Positions 1 through 9,101 of a stretch of 64,000 nucleotides of DNA are shown here, piece by piece. Both the position numbers and the translations under genes were made by a program. Where the stretch lies: positions 62,001-126,000 of the forward strand of contig JACJWV010000006.1 in NCBI GenBank assembly GCA_020636915.1. Direction: 5' to 3'. The DNA is from Nocardioides sp. (lineage in GTDB: Bacteria > Actinomycetota > Actinomycetes > Propionibacteriales > Nocardioidaceae). The notes beneath the pieces are model-generated. The model made no database searches. It worked only from the letters and a program-made list of their open reading frames with translations, and was not told the DNA's origin. Each line of letters opens with the position of its first letter. Position 1 is the stretch's first letter.

Positions 1-79
1 GACGCAGACCGCGAGCCGCGGCACTCCGGAAGCCGACCCGGCACAAGGCGGTCCGGACACGCCCTCGCGCCGTGACCGG

Positions 80-673
80 TCAGGTAGGACCGCCGAGCGT
101 TCTCCTGACGACCCGCCGCCGCAGCGTGGGCGAGGCGACCACCTCGTACCCGGCCTCGAGGAAGACCTGCACCAGTCCGACCGAGGCCTCGTCCCAGATC
201 ACGGTCTTGCCCGGCGGCGGCTCGAACGGGTAGCCCTCCAGGACGCGGGCGCCGACCTGCTCGCCGTGCTCGACGGTGGCGTGGGCCAGCTCGTAGGTCA
301 GCCCCGCCTGGCGCCAGCCCGTGCGCACGACGAAGCACGTGACCGACCAGACGCCCTCGAGCTCGGGGTCCATCCGCATCCACGGCTGCTTCCGGCTCCA
401 GATCCTGGGGTAGTTCTCCCGGGGCTCGACCGCGACCCAGCCGGCGGGCTCCCCATCGACGTACCCGATCAAGCCAGACGTCGGCCCGGTGCTGCCGCAG
501 GCGGTCTGCTCCAGCAGCGCGGTGTCCCGCTGTTCCTGGGTGGTGTCCCGCCAGATCCAGCCGGGCACCTTCAGCGCCTGGCAACGGCACTTCCGCGCTC
601 CGCCCGTGGCGAAGACCGCCTCCACGTCCTCGGTCGTCGCCTGGTTGGCCGGGAGCCACGTGAAGTCGGGCAT
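80..673 (-). CDS. GNAT-like N-acetyltransferase
   Basis: Protein of 197 residues with a GNAT-like layout: a central strand segment (SVTCFVVRTGWRQAGLTYEL, about residues 110-129) resembles the acetyl-CoA-binding V/T-x-F-V-R-x-x-x-R-x-x-G-L core, followed by a C-terminal segment ending in EAGYEVVA as in many GNAT proteins. The N-terminus holds a KCRCQ cysteine pair. The substrate cannot be told. The ATG is preceded 6 nt upstream by the hexamer TAGGGT (680-685), so it is probably its own leaderless transcript rather than part of the upstream minus-strand operon. Family assignment is fairly secure, function unknown. Confidence 0.75.
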   Translation of the reverse strand: MPDFTWLPANQATTEDVEAVFATGGARKCRCQALKVPGWIWRDTTQEQRDTALLEQTACGSTGPTSGLIGYVDGEPAGWVAVEPRENYPRIWSRKQPWMRMDPELEGVWSVTCFVVRTGWRQAGLTYELAHATVEHGEQVGARVLEGYPFEPPPGKTVIWDEASVGLVQVFLEAGYEVVASPTLRRRVVRRTLGGPT

Positions 674-679
674 GCACCG

Positions 680-685
680 ACCCTA
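680..685 (-). promoter_or_regulatory. -10 hexamer of a leaderless acetyltransferase gene
   Basis: TAGGGT on the minus strand, 6 nt before the ATG at 673; no Shine-Dalgarno sequence fits in between. Inferred leaderless promoter. Confidence 0.45.
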
Positions 686-739
686 GTTGCCGGCCGGACG
701 CCTACCGACCACTCGACGTGGACCGCGAGCGTCCCGGCG

Positions 740-1681
740 TCAGCGCCGGGACAGGTCGGCCGCGCCGATCAGGCCGGCGTGGTTGCCGAGCTGCGCCTTG
801 CGGATCTGGGGGATCGGCCGGAAGCCGCGCCCGACCAGCTGCCCGGCGAAGGCGACCCGAGTGGGCTCGAGGAGCAGGTCGCCGGCCTCGCTGACCCCGC
901 CGCCGATGACGACGACCTCGGGGTCGAGCACCTCGGCGAGCGAGGCGATGCCCTCCCCCAGCCAGCGGCCGAGCTCGGCCAGCTGCTGGATCGCGCCGGC
1001 GTCACCGGCCTGCGCGGCCTCGGTGATCAGCGGGCCGGTGATCCGGTTGAGGTCGCCCCCGGCGCGCTGGAGCATGCCCTGGGCGATCTGGGCACCACTG
1101 AGGGCGAGCGAGCGTGCCTCGCGCACCAGCGCGGAGCCCGACGCGTACTGCTCGAAGCACCCGTGCTTGCCGCACCCGCAGAGGATCCCGTTGGGGACCA
1201 CCCGCATGTGCCCGATCTCGGCGCCCACGCCGTTGGCGCCGCGGTAGACCTCGCCGTCCAGCACCAGACCACCACCGACGCCGGTCCCCACCGTCACGAG
1301 CAGCAGGTCCTCGGCGTCGTGCGCGGCGCCGTACCGGAACTCGCCCCACGCAGCGGCGTTGGCGTCGTTCTCGATGACCACCGGGAGCTCGACACGCTTC
1401 TCGAGCTCACCCTTGAGGTCCTCGTTGCGCCAGGCGACGTTCGGCGCGAAGAGCACGACCGCCCGGGCCTTGTCGACGTATCCGGCGGCCCCGACGCCGA
1501 CCGTGGCGATGTCGTGCCGCGAGCGGAGGTCGGCGACCAGGCCGGCGATGGCCTCCTCGATCGCCTCGGCGTCGGTGGCGGGTGAGACGACGCGCTGCTC
1601 CTCCAGGACGCGCCCGTCCTCGTCGACCACCCCGCCGGCGATCTTGGTGCCGCCGACGTCGATGCCACACGCCAGGCTCAT
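740..1681 (-). CDS. glk: ROK-family glucokinase
   Basis: Phosphorylates glucose (ATP or polyphosphate as donor) in the cytosol. The 313-residue protein opens with the phosphate-binding motif DVGGTK (residues 8-13), has the catalytic Asp in ENDAN (D106), the sugar/zinc-binding EIGH (H158) and the ROK zinc motif CGCGKHGCFE (C168, C170, C175). Length and all key residues fit actinobacterial ROK glucokinases. Its ATG overlaps the stop of the preceding small gene (ATGA), so it is translationally coupled as the last gene of the SRPBCC-ArsA-DUF5304-glk set. Phosphoryl donor cannot be decided from sequence. Confidence 0.92.
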   Translation of the reverse strand: MSLACGIDVGGTKIAGGVVDEDGRVLEEQRVVSPATDAEAIEEAIAGLVADLRSRHDIATVGVGAAGYVDKARAVVLFAPNVAWRNEDLKGELEKRVELPVVIENDANAAAWGEFRYGAAHDAEDLLLVTVGTGVGGGLVLDGEVYRGANGVGAEIGHMRVVPNGILCGCGKHGCFEQYASGSALVREARSLALSGAQIAQGMLQRAGGDLNRITGPLITEAAQAGDAGAIQQLAELGRWLGEGIASLAEVLDPEVVVIGGGVSEAGDLLLEPTRVAFAGQLVGRGFRPIPQIRKAQLGNHAGLIGAADLSRR

Positions 1682-2097
1682 TCGCCCTCCTCCTCGGGGT
1701 CAGTGTCCTCCGGCCATTCTCCTGCCGACCAGTCGTCCGCCGACCAGTCGTCGTCGCCGCCGTCGAGGTCGATGCGCTCCACGCCGGGACGCGAGGCCTG
1801 GTCCTGCGCCGCGGTGGCGATCAGTCCCGACGCCGCCTGCAGCAGGGAGGTCGCCGCGGTCGCCAGCTGGGCGCGCACCTCGGGGCTGAGCTGCCGGACG
1901 GTGTGCACCGTGCGGCAGATCGGGCAGTACGTGCACTCCTCCGCACCCGTCGCGAGGTGCCGGTCCACGTCCTGCGCAGTGTCCTTCGCCCAGTCGGTCA
2001 GCGCACCCAGGAGCTTCACCGCCTCCTCGGCGACCGATCCGACGTCCGGATCCTCGCGGTCCCCGCTCACGTCATCTCCCAGCCTCGTTGTCGACAT
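1678..2097 (-). CDS. DUF5304-like small acidic protein
   Basis: 139 residues, function unknown. A helical N-terminal half (EEAVKLLGALTDWAKDTAQD) is followed by a CTYCPICRTVH segment with a possible metal-binding Cys-X2-Cys pair, then a strongly acidic C-terminal tail rich in D, E and W. Proteins of this type (DUF5304 as I recall) follow ArsA-like ATPases in actinobacteria. It overlaps the ArsA gene by 26 bp at its start and the glucokinase start by 4 bp at its end, so it is part of one operon. Confidence 0.65.
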   Translation of the reverse strand: MSTTRLGDDVSGDREDPDVGSVAEEAVKLLGALTDWAKDTAQDVDRHLATGAEECTYCPICRTVHTVRQLSPEVRAQLATAATSLLQAASGLIATAAQDQASRPGVERIDLDGGDDDWSADDWSAGEWPEDTDPEEEGE

Positions 2098-3274
2098 CCT
2101 CGGGGTCCTCGACGAACCGCACCTGCAGCTCCCCCTGCTCCACCCGGGCGCCGGCGATCCGGTGTCGCGACAACCCCGAGGGCAGCGTCAGCAGCCGACG
2201 ATACGATCCCACGGTCACGACCAGGTCGTCGCCGTTGCGCGCCAGGTCGACCTCGGCGCGCGAGACCAGCGGCAGGGCCAGGCGCAGCACCGCGCCGGCC
2301 TCGGTACGCCGCAGGCGGAACGGGCCCCGGGACCGGGAGGTCGCCAGCGGGTCGGTGCCGTCGTAGACCTCGCGGGCGAGGTCGGTGACGGCATCCACCC
2401 CGACCGGCTCGCGCGGGCGGTACTCCGAGCGCCAGATCGGCAGCCCGGCGAAGGACTCCCCGACCCGCTCGAGCACCTCGTCCTGGGCGACCACCCAGCC
2501 GGCCCGCCAGTCGTCGGCGCCGTCGGCCGGGAAGACCCGGTTGGCCACGACACCGTCGACCCGGTACCCGAACAGCGACAACGTCGTGTAGGAGCGGCGC
2601 GCCTCGGCGAGCACGACGTTCTCCGGCGTCAGCACCAGCCGCACGCTGGAGTCCGGCCCGCTGAGCAGCGTCCGGACCTCCTCGAGCTCGGCGTGCAGCC
2701 GCTCGATCGCGTCGAAGACCGTGTCGCCGGGCATCGGGACGCCGGCCGCCCGGCTCAGCACCGGCCGGAGCGCCTTCACGACCCGCCGCTCGACCGGGAA
2801 CACCCGGTGCATGTACCAGCCCAGTGCCTCGGGCAGCGCGAGCAGCCGCAGCGTCTCGGCGGTCGGAGCGCAGTCGACCACGATCACGTCCCACCCGCCC
2901 GACAGGGCGTGCAGGCGCAGCTCGAGCAGCGCGAGCACCTCCTCGGCGCCGGGGATGACGGTGAGCTCCTCGGCCGCGACCGGGTCGACGCCCGCGACGT
3001 CGAGCACCGAGAGCAGGTAGCGCTGGATGTCGGCCCAGGACTGCTCGAAGCGCAGCTGGGCGTCGACCTGCTGGACGAAGAGCCCGTCGGCGACCTCCGT
3101 CGGCTCGGCACCGATCGTGCCGTGCGCACACCCGTAGGCATCGGCCAGCGAGTGCGCCGGGTCGGTCGAGAGCACCAGCGTGCGGTGCCCCTCGGCGGCA
3201 GCCAGTGCGGCGGTCCCGGCAGCGACGGTGGACTTCCCGACCCCACCTTTGCCGGTGAACAGCAGGATCCTCAC
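2072..3274 (-). CDS. ArsA-family ATPase
   Basis: Soluble P-loop ATPase of the ArsA/GET3 class, 400 residues from a GTG start. The deviant Walker A motif GKGGVGKST is at residues 8-16 and the switch segment STDPAHSLADA follows at about 37-47; an HSP20-like C-terminal region (QVRFVEDP end) resembles other actinobacterial members. No arsenite-binding cysteine set or ars genes are nearby, so an arsenic role is unlikely. It lies 10 bp after an SRPBCC gene; the same pairing occurs in M. tuberculosis (Rv2184c/Rv2185c, from memory). The client is unknown. Confidence 0.85.
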   Translation of the reverse strand: MRILLFTGKGGVGKSTVAAGTAALAAAEGHRTLVLSTDPAHSLADAYGCAHGTIGAEPTEVADGLFVQQVDAQLRFEQSWADIQRYLLSVLDVAGVDPVAAEELTVIPGAEEVLALLELRLHALSGGWDVIVVDCAPTAETLRLLALPEALGWYMHRVFPVERRVVKALRPVLSRAAGVPMPGDTVFDAIERLHAELEEVRTLLSGPDSSVRLVLTPENVVLAEARRSYTTLSLFGYRVDGVVANRVFPADGADDWRAGWVVAQDEVLERVGESFAGLPIWRSEYRPREPVGVDAVTDLAREVYDGTDPLATSRSRGPFRLRRTEAGAVLRLALPLVSRAEVDLARNGDDLVVTVGSYRRLLTLPSGLSRHRIAGARVEQGELQVRFVEDPEDVDNEAGR

Positions 3275-3284
3275 AGGCAGGTCC

Positions 3285-3722
3285 TCAGAGGGACTCGACC
3301 CGCTTCTTCAGGCCCTTCAGGGCGGTGTCGATCAGGATCTTCTCGCCCTTGCGCTTGAGCATGCCGATGAGCGGGATGGAGACGTCGAGCGCGAGCCGGT
3401 AGGTCACCTCGGTCGAGCCGTTGCCGAGCTCGCGCAGGAGGTAGGCGCCGTCGAGCGCCTTGAGCATCTTGCCCTCGACGAGCGTCCAGGTGACGCCGTC
3501 GTAGCCGTCCCACACGTAGGAGAGGGTGTACTCGTCGCGGATCGGGCTGACGTCGAGGGAGAAGAACACCTGCTCGGCCCAGCCGTCGTCGAACTCGGCG
3601 ACGACGTCGGCGACCGTGACGCCCTTGGCCCACTCGGGGTACGCCGGGAAGTCGCCGATCACGTTCATGATCTCCGCCGGGGCGGCGTCGATGACGATCG
3701 ACGACTCGGTCTGCTCGGCCAT
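3285..3722 (-). CDS. SRPBCC (START-like) family protein
   Basis: 145-residue small-ligand-binding protein with the typical opening (SSIVIDAAPAEIMNVIGDFP) and the alternating strand pattern of the Bet v1/START fold (TVADVVAEF, EYTLSYVWDG, TEVTYRLALDV) ending in a long C-terminal helix. An open frame continues upstream to 4253 but overlaps the divergent ligase; the ATG at 3722 has a good AGGGGA ribosome site 7 nt ahead, which fixes the start. Homologue in order with Rv2185c. Probably binds a lipid or other hydrophobic ligand; no enzyme activity can be inferred. Confidence 0.85.
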   Translation of the reverse strand: MAEQTESSIVIDAAPAEIMNVIGDFPAYPEWAKGVTVADVVAEFDDGWAEQVFFSLDVSPIRDEYTLSYVWDGYDGVTWTLVEGKMLKALDGAYLLRELGNGSTEVTYRLALDVSIPLIGMLKRKGEKILIDTALKGLKKRVESL

Positions 3723-3803
3723 CGGGTCCCCTCGCTGGACGGTTGCTCGTGGACGACTCGGGCAGCGAGCGTACCGGATGGTCGAGGCGCCCCGACCGCG
3801 CGG

Positions 3804-3809
3804 TAACCT
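3804..3809 (+). promoter_or_regulatory. -10 hexamer of the acyl-CoA ligase gene
   Basis: TAACCT, 6 nt before the GTG at 3816, without a Shine-Dalgarno site; likely leaderless. Confidence 0.45.
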
Positions 3810-3815
3810 CAGCCG

Positions 3816-5609
3816 GTGCGCGAGTTCTCCACCCCGTTGACGACCGAGATCCCGTCGACCGGGAACCTCACCGACGACGTCGTGGCGAACGCCCGCGACG
3901 CCGGTGACACCGTGCAGCTCAGCCGTCCCTCGGCGGCCGGCGGGGCCTGGGAGGACGTCACGGCCGCGCAGTTCCTCGCCGAGGTGAGCGCGGTCGCCAA
4001 GGGTCTGGTCGCTGCCGGGATCGGCGTCGGCGACCGCGTCGCCCTGATCTCCAAGACCCGCTACGAGTGGACCCTGCTCGACTACGCGATCTGGTTCGCA
4101 GGTGCGGTGACCGTGCCGGTCTACGAGACCTCGTCGGCCGAGCAGATCGCCTGGATCCTGCGGGACTCCGGCGCGCGGGCGGTCGTCGCCGAGGGGGCCG
4201 ACCACCTGGCCCGGATCGCCGAGGTCCGCGGTGAGCTCGACCAGCTCAACCACGTCTGGTCGATCGGTGACAACGCGATCAACACCCTCACCAGCCTCGG
4301 GGACGACATCTCCGACGAGGAGCTGGAGAAGCGCCGTACGACGGCCACCCCGCTCGACCTCGCGACGCTGATCTACACCTCAGGCACCACCGGCCGCCCC
4401 AAGGGCTGCATGCTCACGCACGGCAACTTCATGTTCGAGCTCGGCGTGGCGGTCGACGAGCTCGAGGAGCTGTTCACCGAGGACGCCTCGACGCTCCTCT
4501 TCCTGCCGCTCGCCCACGTCTTCGCCCGGATCATCCAGATCGGGTGCATCAAGTCCCGCACCCGGCTGGGCCACAGCGCCGACATCAAGAACCTGCTGCC
4601 GGACCTGCAGGAGTTCCGGCCGATGTTCATCCTCGCGGTCCCCCGCGTGTTCGAGAAGGTCTTCAACACCGCCTCCCAGCGCGCGACAGCCGACGGCCGC
4701 GGCCGGATCTTCGACCTGGCCGCCCAGACCGCGATCGACTACTCACGCGGCCTCGACCGCGGACGACCCTCCCTGGCCGTGCGCGCCAAGCACGCCGTCT
4801 TCAAGCGGCTCGTCTACGCCAAGCTGCTCGACGCGCTCGGAGGCAACTGCACCTATGCCGTCTCGGGCGGCGCACCGCTGGGCGACAAGCTCGGCCACTT
4901 CTACCGTGGCATCGGGCTCACCGTGCTCGAGGGATACGGCCTCACCGAGACGACCGCGGCACTGACGGTCAACCTCCCCGAGGCGACCAAGATCGGCAGC
5001 GTGGGCCGGCCTCTCCCCGGGACCGCCGTGCGGGTCGCGGACGACGGCGAGCTGCTGTTCCAGGGCGGCCAGGTCTTCGCCGGCTACTGGCAGAACGAGA
5101 AGGCGACGACCGAGGCCCTCGAGCGCGACGGCTGGTTCCACACCGGCGACCTCGGTGAGGTCGACGACGAGGGTTTCGTGCGGATCACCGGCCGCAAGAA
5201 GGAGATCATCGTGACGGCGGGCGGCAAGAACGTCGCGCCCGCGGTGCTCGAGGACCGGGTCCGGCTGCACTTCCTCGTCGACCAGTGCGTCGTCGTGGGC
5301 GACGGCCAGCCCTTCGTCGGTGCCCTCGTGACGGTCGACCGGGACTCCTTCCCACTCTGGGCCGAGCAGCACGGCAAGACCGGCAGCGTCGCCGACCTGG
5401 TCGACGATCCCGACCTGCGGGCCACCATCCAGGAGGCCGTCGACGAGGCCAACCGCGCGGTCTCGAAGGCCGAGTCGATCCGCAAGTTCACGATCCTGGC
5501 CGACGAGTGGACCGAGGAGGGCGGCCAGCTCACCCCGAGCCTGAAGCTCAAGCGCAACGTCGTCATGCGCGAGTTCAAGGACGACGTGGCCGCGCTCTAC
5601 CAGTCGTGA
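3816..5609 (+). CDS. fadD: Long-chain fatty-acid-CoA ligase (AMP-binding)
   Basis: Activates long-chain fatty acids to acyl-CoA through an acyl-adenylate. 597 residues. The AMP-binding P-loop TSGTTGRPKG sits at about 188-197, GYGLTETTA (A5-type motif) at about 370, and HTGDLG plus ITGRKKEIIVTAGGKN (acyl-CoA synthetase hinge and lysine region) at about 445-475. The closest known type is FadD15 of mycobacteria, which also lies beside the ArsA/SRPBCC pair. Divergent from the SRPBCC gene and monocistronic; the GTG is preceded by a -10-like TAACCT, consistent with leaderless expression. Confidence 0.93.
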   Translation: MREFSTPLTTEIPSTGNLTDDVVANARDAGDTVQLSRPSAAGGAWEDVTAAQFLAEVSAVAKGLVAAGIGVGDRVALISKTRYEWTLLDYAIWFAGAVTVPVYETSSAEQIAWILRDSGARAVVAEGADHLARIAEVRGELDQLNHVWSIGDNAINTLTSLGDDISDEELEKRRTTATPLDLATLIYTSGTTGRPKGCMLTHGNFMFELGVAVDELEELFTEDASTLLFLPLAHVFARIIQIGCIKSRTRLGHSADIKNLLPDLQEFRPMFILAVPRVFEKVFNTASQRATADGRGRIFDLAAQTAIDYSRGLDRGRPSLAVRAKHAVFKRLVYAKLLDALGGNCTYAVSGGAPLGDKLGHFYRGIGLTVLEGYGLTETTAALTVNLPEATKIGSVGRPLPGTAVRVADDGELLFQGGQVFAGYWQNEKATTEALERDGWFHTGDLGEVDDEGFVRITGRKKEIIVTAGGKNVAPAVLEDRVRLHFLVDQCVVVGDGQPFVGALVTVDRDSFPLWAEQHGKTGSVADLVDDPDLRATIQEAVDEANRAVSKAESIRKFTILADEWTEEGGQLTPSLKLKRNVVMREFKDDVAALYQS

Positions 5610-5808
5610 CCGACGAGAGCTGGAAGCCCAGCAGATACTGCTGATTCACGACCCTCTACCCACCCCGAAGGGTGGTTGAAACATCGCTCCGACGGTGGTC
5701 TGTGCAACGGTTCCACACGGCCTCGGAAGGCTCCTACAGTGCCGCCTCAGGCAGGGATCTCGGGGGTGAGGGCCCTGTCTTTCCGACGCACTGGGAGGGG
5801 CAGCGGAG
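5610..5808 (+). promoter_or_regulatory. Upstream region and candidate promoter of the Tad locus
   Basis: Non-coding gap before cpaB. It has a 6-bp hairpin CAGCAG-ATA-CTGCTG (5629-5643) just after fadD and a -10-like TACAGT at 5735-5740, which would give a leader of about 60 nt. cpaB has a GGAG ribosome site. The promoter is a guess from spacing only. Confidence 0.35.
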
Positions 5809-6546
5809 ATGGATCGACGCCGGTTGCTGGTCATCGGCGCAGCCGTGGTGGCCGTGCTGGGCGTGGCGCTCGTGCTGGTGTACGCACGGGGCGCGGACCA
5901 ACGGGCACAGGACAAGTTCGGTGGGGTCGACGTGCTCGTCGCGACTCAGCCGATCGCGGCGGGCGAGTCGGTGGAGTCGGCCAAGGCGGCCGGCAAGATC
6001 GGCACCGAGTCCGTCGCCCGGGCCGACGTGCTCGAGGACGCGCAGACGTCGTACTCCGGCCTGGACGGCCAGGTCGCGCTCGTCACGATCTACCCCGGTG
6101 AGCAGCTGATCACCGACAAGTTCGGGTCATCGGGCGACGCGGCGGCGTCCCTGCCGATCCCCGCCGGCAAGATGGCGGTCTCGGTGAACCTCACCGACGC
6201 CGCCCGGGTCTCCGGGTTCCTCGAGCCGGGGTCGGAGGTCTCGGTCTTCCTCAACGGCACCGACACCGGGACCGGCCAGCCGTTCACGCGCCTGCTGCTT
6301 CCGCGCGTCACGGTGCTCGGGGTGGGCTCGACCGCCCCGGTCGCCACGACGACGACCGACGACGGGGGTGCGGCGACCACGGAGGAGCTGCCGCGGACGC
6401 TGCTCACCGTCGCTGTCGACCAGAAGGACGCGCAGAAGGTGCTCTACGCATCGACGAACGGCGAGCTGGCCTTCGCGCTCCTCAACGGTGGCAGCAAGGT
6501 CAAGCCCGGCAGCAACGCCGTCACGGCCGCCAACCTGTTCCACTAG
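5809..6546 (+). CDS. cpaB: Flp pilus assembly protein CpaB/RcpC
   Basis: 245 residues with one N-terminal membrane segment (RRLLVIGAAVVAVLGVALVL, about 3-22), a SAF domain (VLVATQPIAAGESV at about 44-57, ending PGEQLITDKF) and a C-terminal RcpC/CpaB domain with VSVNLTDAARVSGFLEPGS. CpaB-type proteins sit in the envelope and are required for Flp/Tad pilus assembly. First gene of the tad cluster; the cpaE-like gene starts 13 bp later. A short Thr/Asp-rich linker (VATTTTDDGGAATTEE) lies near residue 180. Confident on family. Confidence 0.9.
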   Translation: MDRRRLLVIGAAVVAVLGVALVLVYARGADQRAQDKFGGVDVLVATQPIAAGESVESAKAAGKIGTESVARADVLEDAQTSYSGLDGQVALVTIYPGEQLITDKFGSSGDAAASLPIPAGKMAVSVNLTDAARVSGFLEPGSEVSVFLNGTDTGTGQPFTRLLLPRVTVLGVGSTAPVATTTTDDGGAATTEELPRTLLTVAVDQKDAQKVLYASTNGELAFALLNGGSKVKPGSNAVTAANLFH

Positions 6547-6559
6547 AGGGGGTGACCTC

Positions 6560-7738
6560 GTGCCTGTCGTCATCGATCCGGATCCCGCCACCGTCGCGGG
6601 CCTGCTGGACGCCATGCCGGACGGTGCTCACGGCATCGACTCCACGGAGCGCCTGACGGCGTGGCTGGGCGAGCACACCGACGAGTACCTGGTCGTGCTC
6701 GGACCACACCTCGACCTCGACGCCGCGCTCGCCACCTGCGAGAGCCTGCGCACCGGTCGACCGACCATCAGCGTCGTCCTGGCCCGCGACCTCATCGACG
6801 CCGGGCTGCTCACGCGGGCGATCAAGGCCGGCGCCCGCGACGTCGTCCCGGACGACGACCTCGAGGCCGTCGCCGCCGCGGCGAACCGCGCCCACCAGCT
6901 GCACGTCGCCCTGCGCGGGCCGGTCGGCCTCGCGCACCGCGGCAAGGTGATCACGGTCTTCTCCCCCAAGGGTGGGGTGGGCAAGACGACGATGGCGGTC
7001 AACCTGGCACTGTCGCTCGCCGACCGCGGTGCGCGCCGGGTCTGTCTGGTCGACCTGGACCTCGCCTTCGGCGACGTCGCCATCACGCTCCAGCTCTTCC
7101 CCTCGCACACCATCGAGCACGCAGTCGGGGCCGAGGACACCCTGGACCCGTCGATGGTCGGCCCGCTGCTCACCCGGCACCAGGACTCCGTCATGGTGCT
7201 CGCGGCGCCGAACCAGCCGGACGTCCGCGAGCGGATCACGCCCGGACTGGTCGCGCGCGTGCTCGCGACGCTGCGCGAGACCTTCGACTGGGTCGTCGTC
7301 GACACCGCGCCGGCCTTCGACGAGCCCACTCTCGCCGCGCTGGACGAGACCGACGAGTGCGTGGTCGTCGCCACCCTCGACGTACCGACCCTGAAGAACG
7401 TCCGTGTGGCACTGGAGACCCTCGACGTCCTCGGTATCGCCAAGGGCCACCGGCACCTGCTCCTCAACCGTGCCGACGACGCCGTCGGCATCGGGCCGGA
7501 GAAGGTGGAGGCGATCCTCGGGATGTCGGTCACCACCCAGGTCGCCACGTCGGTCGACATCGCGGCGGCGACGAACGCCGGCACGCCGATCGTCAGCGGC
7601 AAGCCGGACCACCCCTCGAGCGGGGCGATCCGCTCGCTCGCCACGCGGCTCGCCGGCCAGCCCGACGCACCGTCCGGCGCCGAGCCGGCGGACGCGGCGG
7701 TGGCCGCCCCTGCCCGGCGCTTCAGGATCCGGAGGTGA
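6560..7738 (+). CDS. cpaE: CpaE/TadZ-like pilus localisation ATPase
   Basis: 392 residues. The first ~110 residues form a receiver-like fold (YLVVLGPHLDLD ... VVPDDDLEAV), followed by a ParA/MinD-type ATPase with deviant Walker A FSPKGGVGKTT and the LVDLDLAFGD box. TadZ/CpaE proteins place the Tad machine in the cell. An open frame runs further upstream inside cpaB, but the GTG at 6560 has a GGGGG ribosome site 8 nt ahead and lies just after the cpaB stop, so it is chosen. It is 4 bp from the TadA ATPase gene. Confidence 0.88.
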   Translation: MPVVIDPDPATVAGLLDAMPDGAHGIDSTERLTAWLGEHTDEYLVVLGPHLDLDAALATCESLRTGRPTISVVLARDLIDAGLLTRAIKAGARDVVPDDDLEAVAAAANRAHQLHVALRGPVGLAHRGKVITVFSPKGGVGKTTMAVNLALSLADRGARRVCLVDLDLAFGDVAITLQLFPSHTIEHAVGAEDTLDPSMVGPLLTRHQDSVMVLAAPNQPDVRERITPGLVARVLATLRETFDWVVVDTAPAFDEPTLAALDETDECVVVATLDVPTLKNVRVALETLDVLGIAKGHRHLLLNRADDAVGIGPEKVEAILGMSVTTQVATSVDIAAATNAGTPIVSGKPDHPSSGAIRSLATRLAGQPDAPSGAEPADAAVAAPARRFRIRR

Positions 7739-7742
7739 CCCG

Positions 7743-9101
7743 ATGACACTGGCCGACCGACTCGCAGCCGCCCGCGTCGTCACCGGCGTCGAGGAGCTGC
7801 CGACCCCGTCCGAGGGTGAGCCCCTGGGGCGTCGCAAGTCGCGGCTGCGCAAGCACGACCGGATCGAGGAGATCAAGGGCACCGTGCACGCCGAGCTGCT
7901 CGAGCAGCTCGGGCCGCAGCTATACGACGCCGAGATGGACCACGACGAGCTCGACGAGCGGGTGCGCACGGTGCTCGCCGACGTGCTCGGCGCCCAGGAC
8001 CCCCCGCTGAGCCACAGCGACCGCGCGCGGGTCACGCAGGAGATCACCGACGACATCCTCGGCTATGGCCCGATCGAGCCGTTCCTGCGCGACCCCACGG
8101 TCTCGGAGGTGATGGTCAACGGTGCGCACCGGATCTGGCTCGAGCGCGACGGCCGGCTCGAGCCGACGCTCGCCCGCTTCGTCGACGAGGCGCACCTGCG
8201 CCGCACCATCGACAAGATCGTCTCGCGCGTGGGTCGCCGGGTCGACGAGTCCAGCCCGATGGTCGACGCCCGCCTGCCCGACGGCAGCCGCATCAACGCG
8301 GTCGTGCCGCCGCTGGCGGTCGACGGGTCCGCGCTGACCATCCGCAAGTTCGCGGCCGACCCGCTCGGGGCGGAGGACCTGGTCGCCAACGGGACGCTCA
8401 CCGACCAGTCCCGCGACTTCCTCGACGCCTGCGTCCGCGCCCGTCTCAACGTGATCGTCTCCGGGAGCACCGGCGCGGGCAAGACGACCACGCTCAACGT
8501 CCTCTCCTCGTTCATCCCGGAGGACGAGCGCATCGTCACCATCGAGGACGCAGCCGAGCTGCAGCTGCGCCAGGAGCACGTGGTCCGCCTCGAGTCGCGG
8601 CCGGCCAACATCGAGGGTCGCGGCGAGGTCGACATCCGCGACCTGGTCCGCAACGCGCTGCGCATGCGTCCGGACCGGATCGTCGTCGGCGAGGTCCGCG
8701 ACGCCTCCGCGCTGGACATGCTGCAGGCGATGAACACCGGTCACGACGGGTCGATCTGCACGGTGCACTCCAACGGCCCGCGCGACACGCTGTCCCGCAT
8801 CGAGACGATGGTGCTGATGGCCGGCATGGACCTGCCGATGCGCGCGATCCGCGAGCAGATCGCCTCGGCGGTCGACCTGATCGTCCACCAGACCCGGTTC
8901 AAGGACGGGTCCCGGCGCATCACCCACGTCACCGAGGTGGAGCGCATGGAAGGGGACGTCGTCACGCTGCAGGACATCTTCGTCTGGGACCGCGCGACGG
9001 AGTGCCTCGCGCCGACCGGGTTGCGTCCGAAGCTGCTCGACAAGCTCTCCTACGCCGGGATCGAGGTCGACCCGGCGCTGTTCATCCAGGGGGCGCGGTG
9101 A
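7743..9101 (+). CDS. tadA: Tad pilus assembly ATPase (TadA/CpaF)
   Basis: Secretion ATPase that powers pilus assembly at the inner face of the membrane. 452 residues: N-terminal helical part, then a T2SSE domain with GYGPIEPFL (about 108-116), Walker A GSTGAGKTTT (241-250), the Asp box near TIEDAAELQL, and RPDRIVVGEVRD (Walker B region). A perfect GGAGGTG ribosome site 5 nt ahead of the ATG at 7743 fixes the start; the longer upstream frame is a shadow of cpaE. Its stop overlaps the tadB GTG by 4 bp. Confidence 0.95.
   Translation: MTLADRLAAARVVTGVEELPTPSEGEPLGRRKSRLRKHDRIEEIKGTVHAELLEQLGPQLYDAEMDHDELDERVRTVLADVLGAQDPPLSHSDRARVTQEITDDILGYGPIEPFLRDPTVSEVMVNGAHRIWLERDGRLEPTLARFVDEAHLRRTIDKIVSRVGRRVDESSPMVDARLPDGSRINAVVPPLAVDGSALTIRKFAADPLGAEDLVANGTLTDQSRDFLDACVRARLNVIVSGSTGAGKTTTLNVLSSFIPEDERIVTIEDAAELQLRQEHVVRLESRPANIEGRGEVDIRDLVRNALRMRPDRIVVGEVRDASALDMLQAMNTGHDGSICTVHSNGPRDTLSRIETMVLMAGMDLPMRAIREQIASAVDLIVHQTRFKDGSRRITHVTEVERMEGDVVTLQDIFVWDRATECLAPTGLRPKLLDKLSYAGIEVDPALFIQGAR

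Noticed and set aside
1703..3358. 551-codon plus-strand frame antisense to the ArsA gene
   Set aside because: Shadow frame of a well-supported minus-strand operon with clear ATPase motifs.
5629..5643. CAGCAG-ATA-CTGCTG hairpin as terminator of fadD
   Set aside because: Only 6 bp and no U tract; too weak to call.
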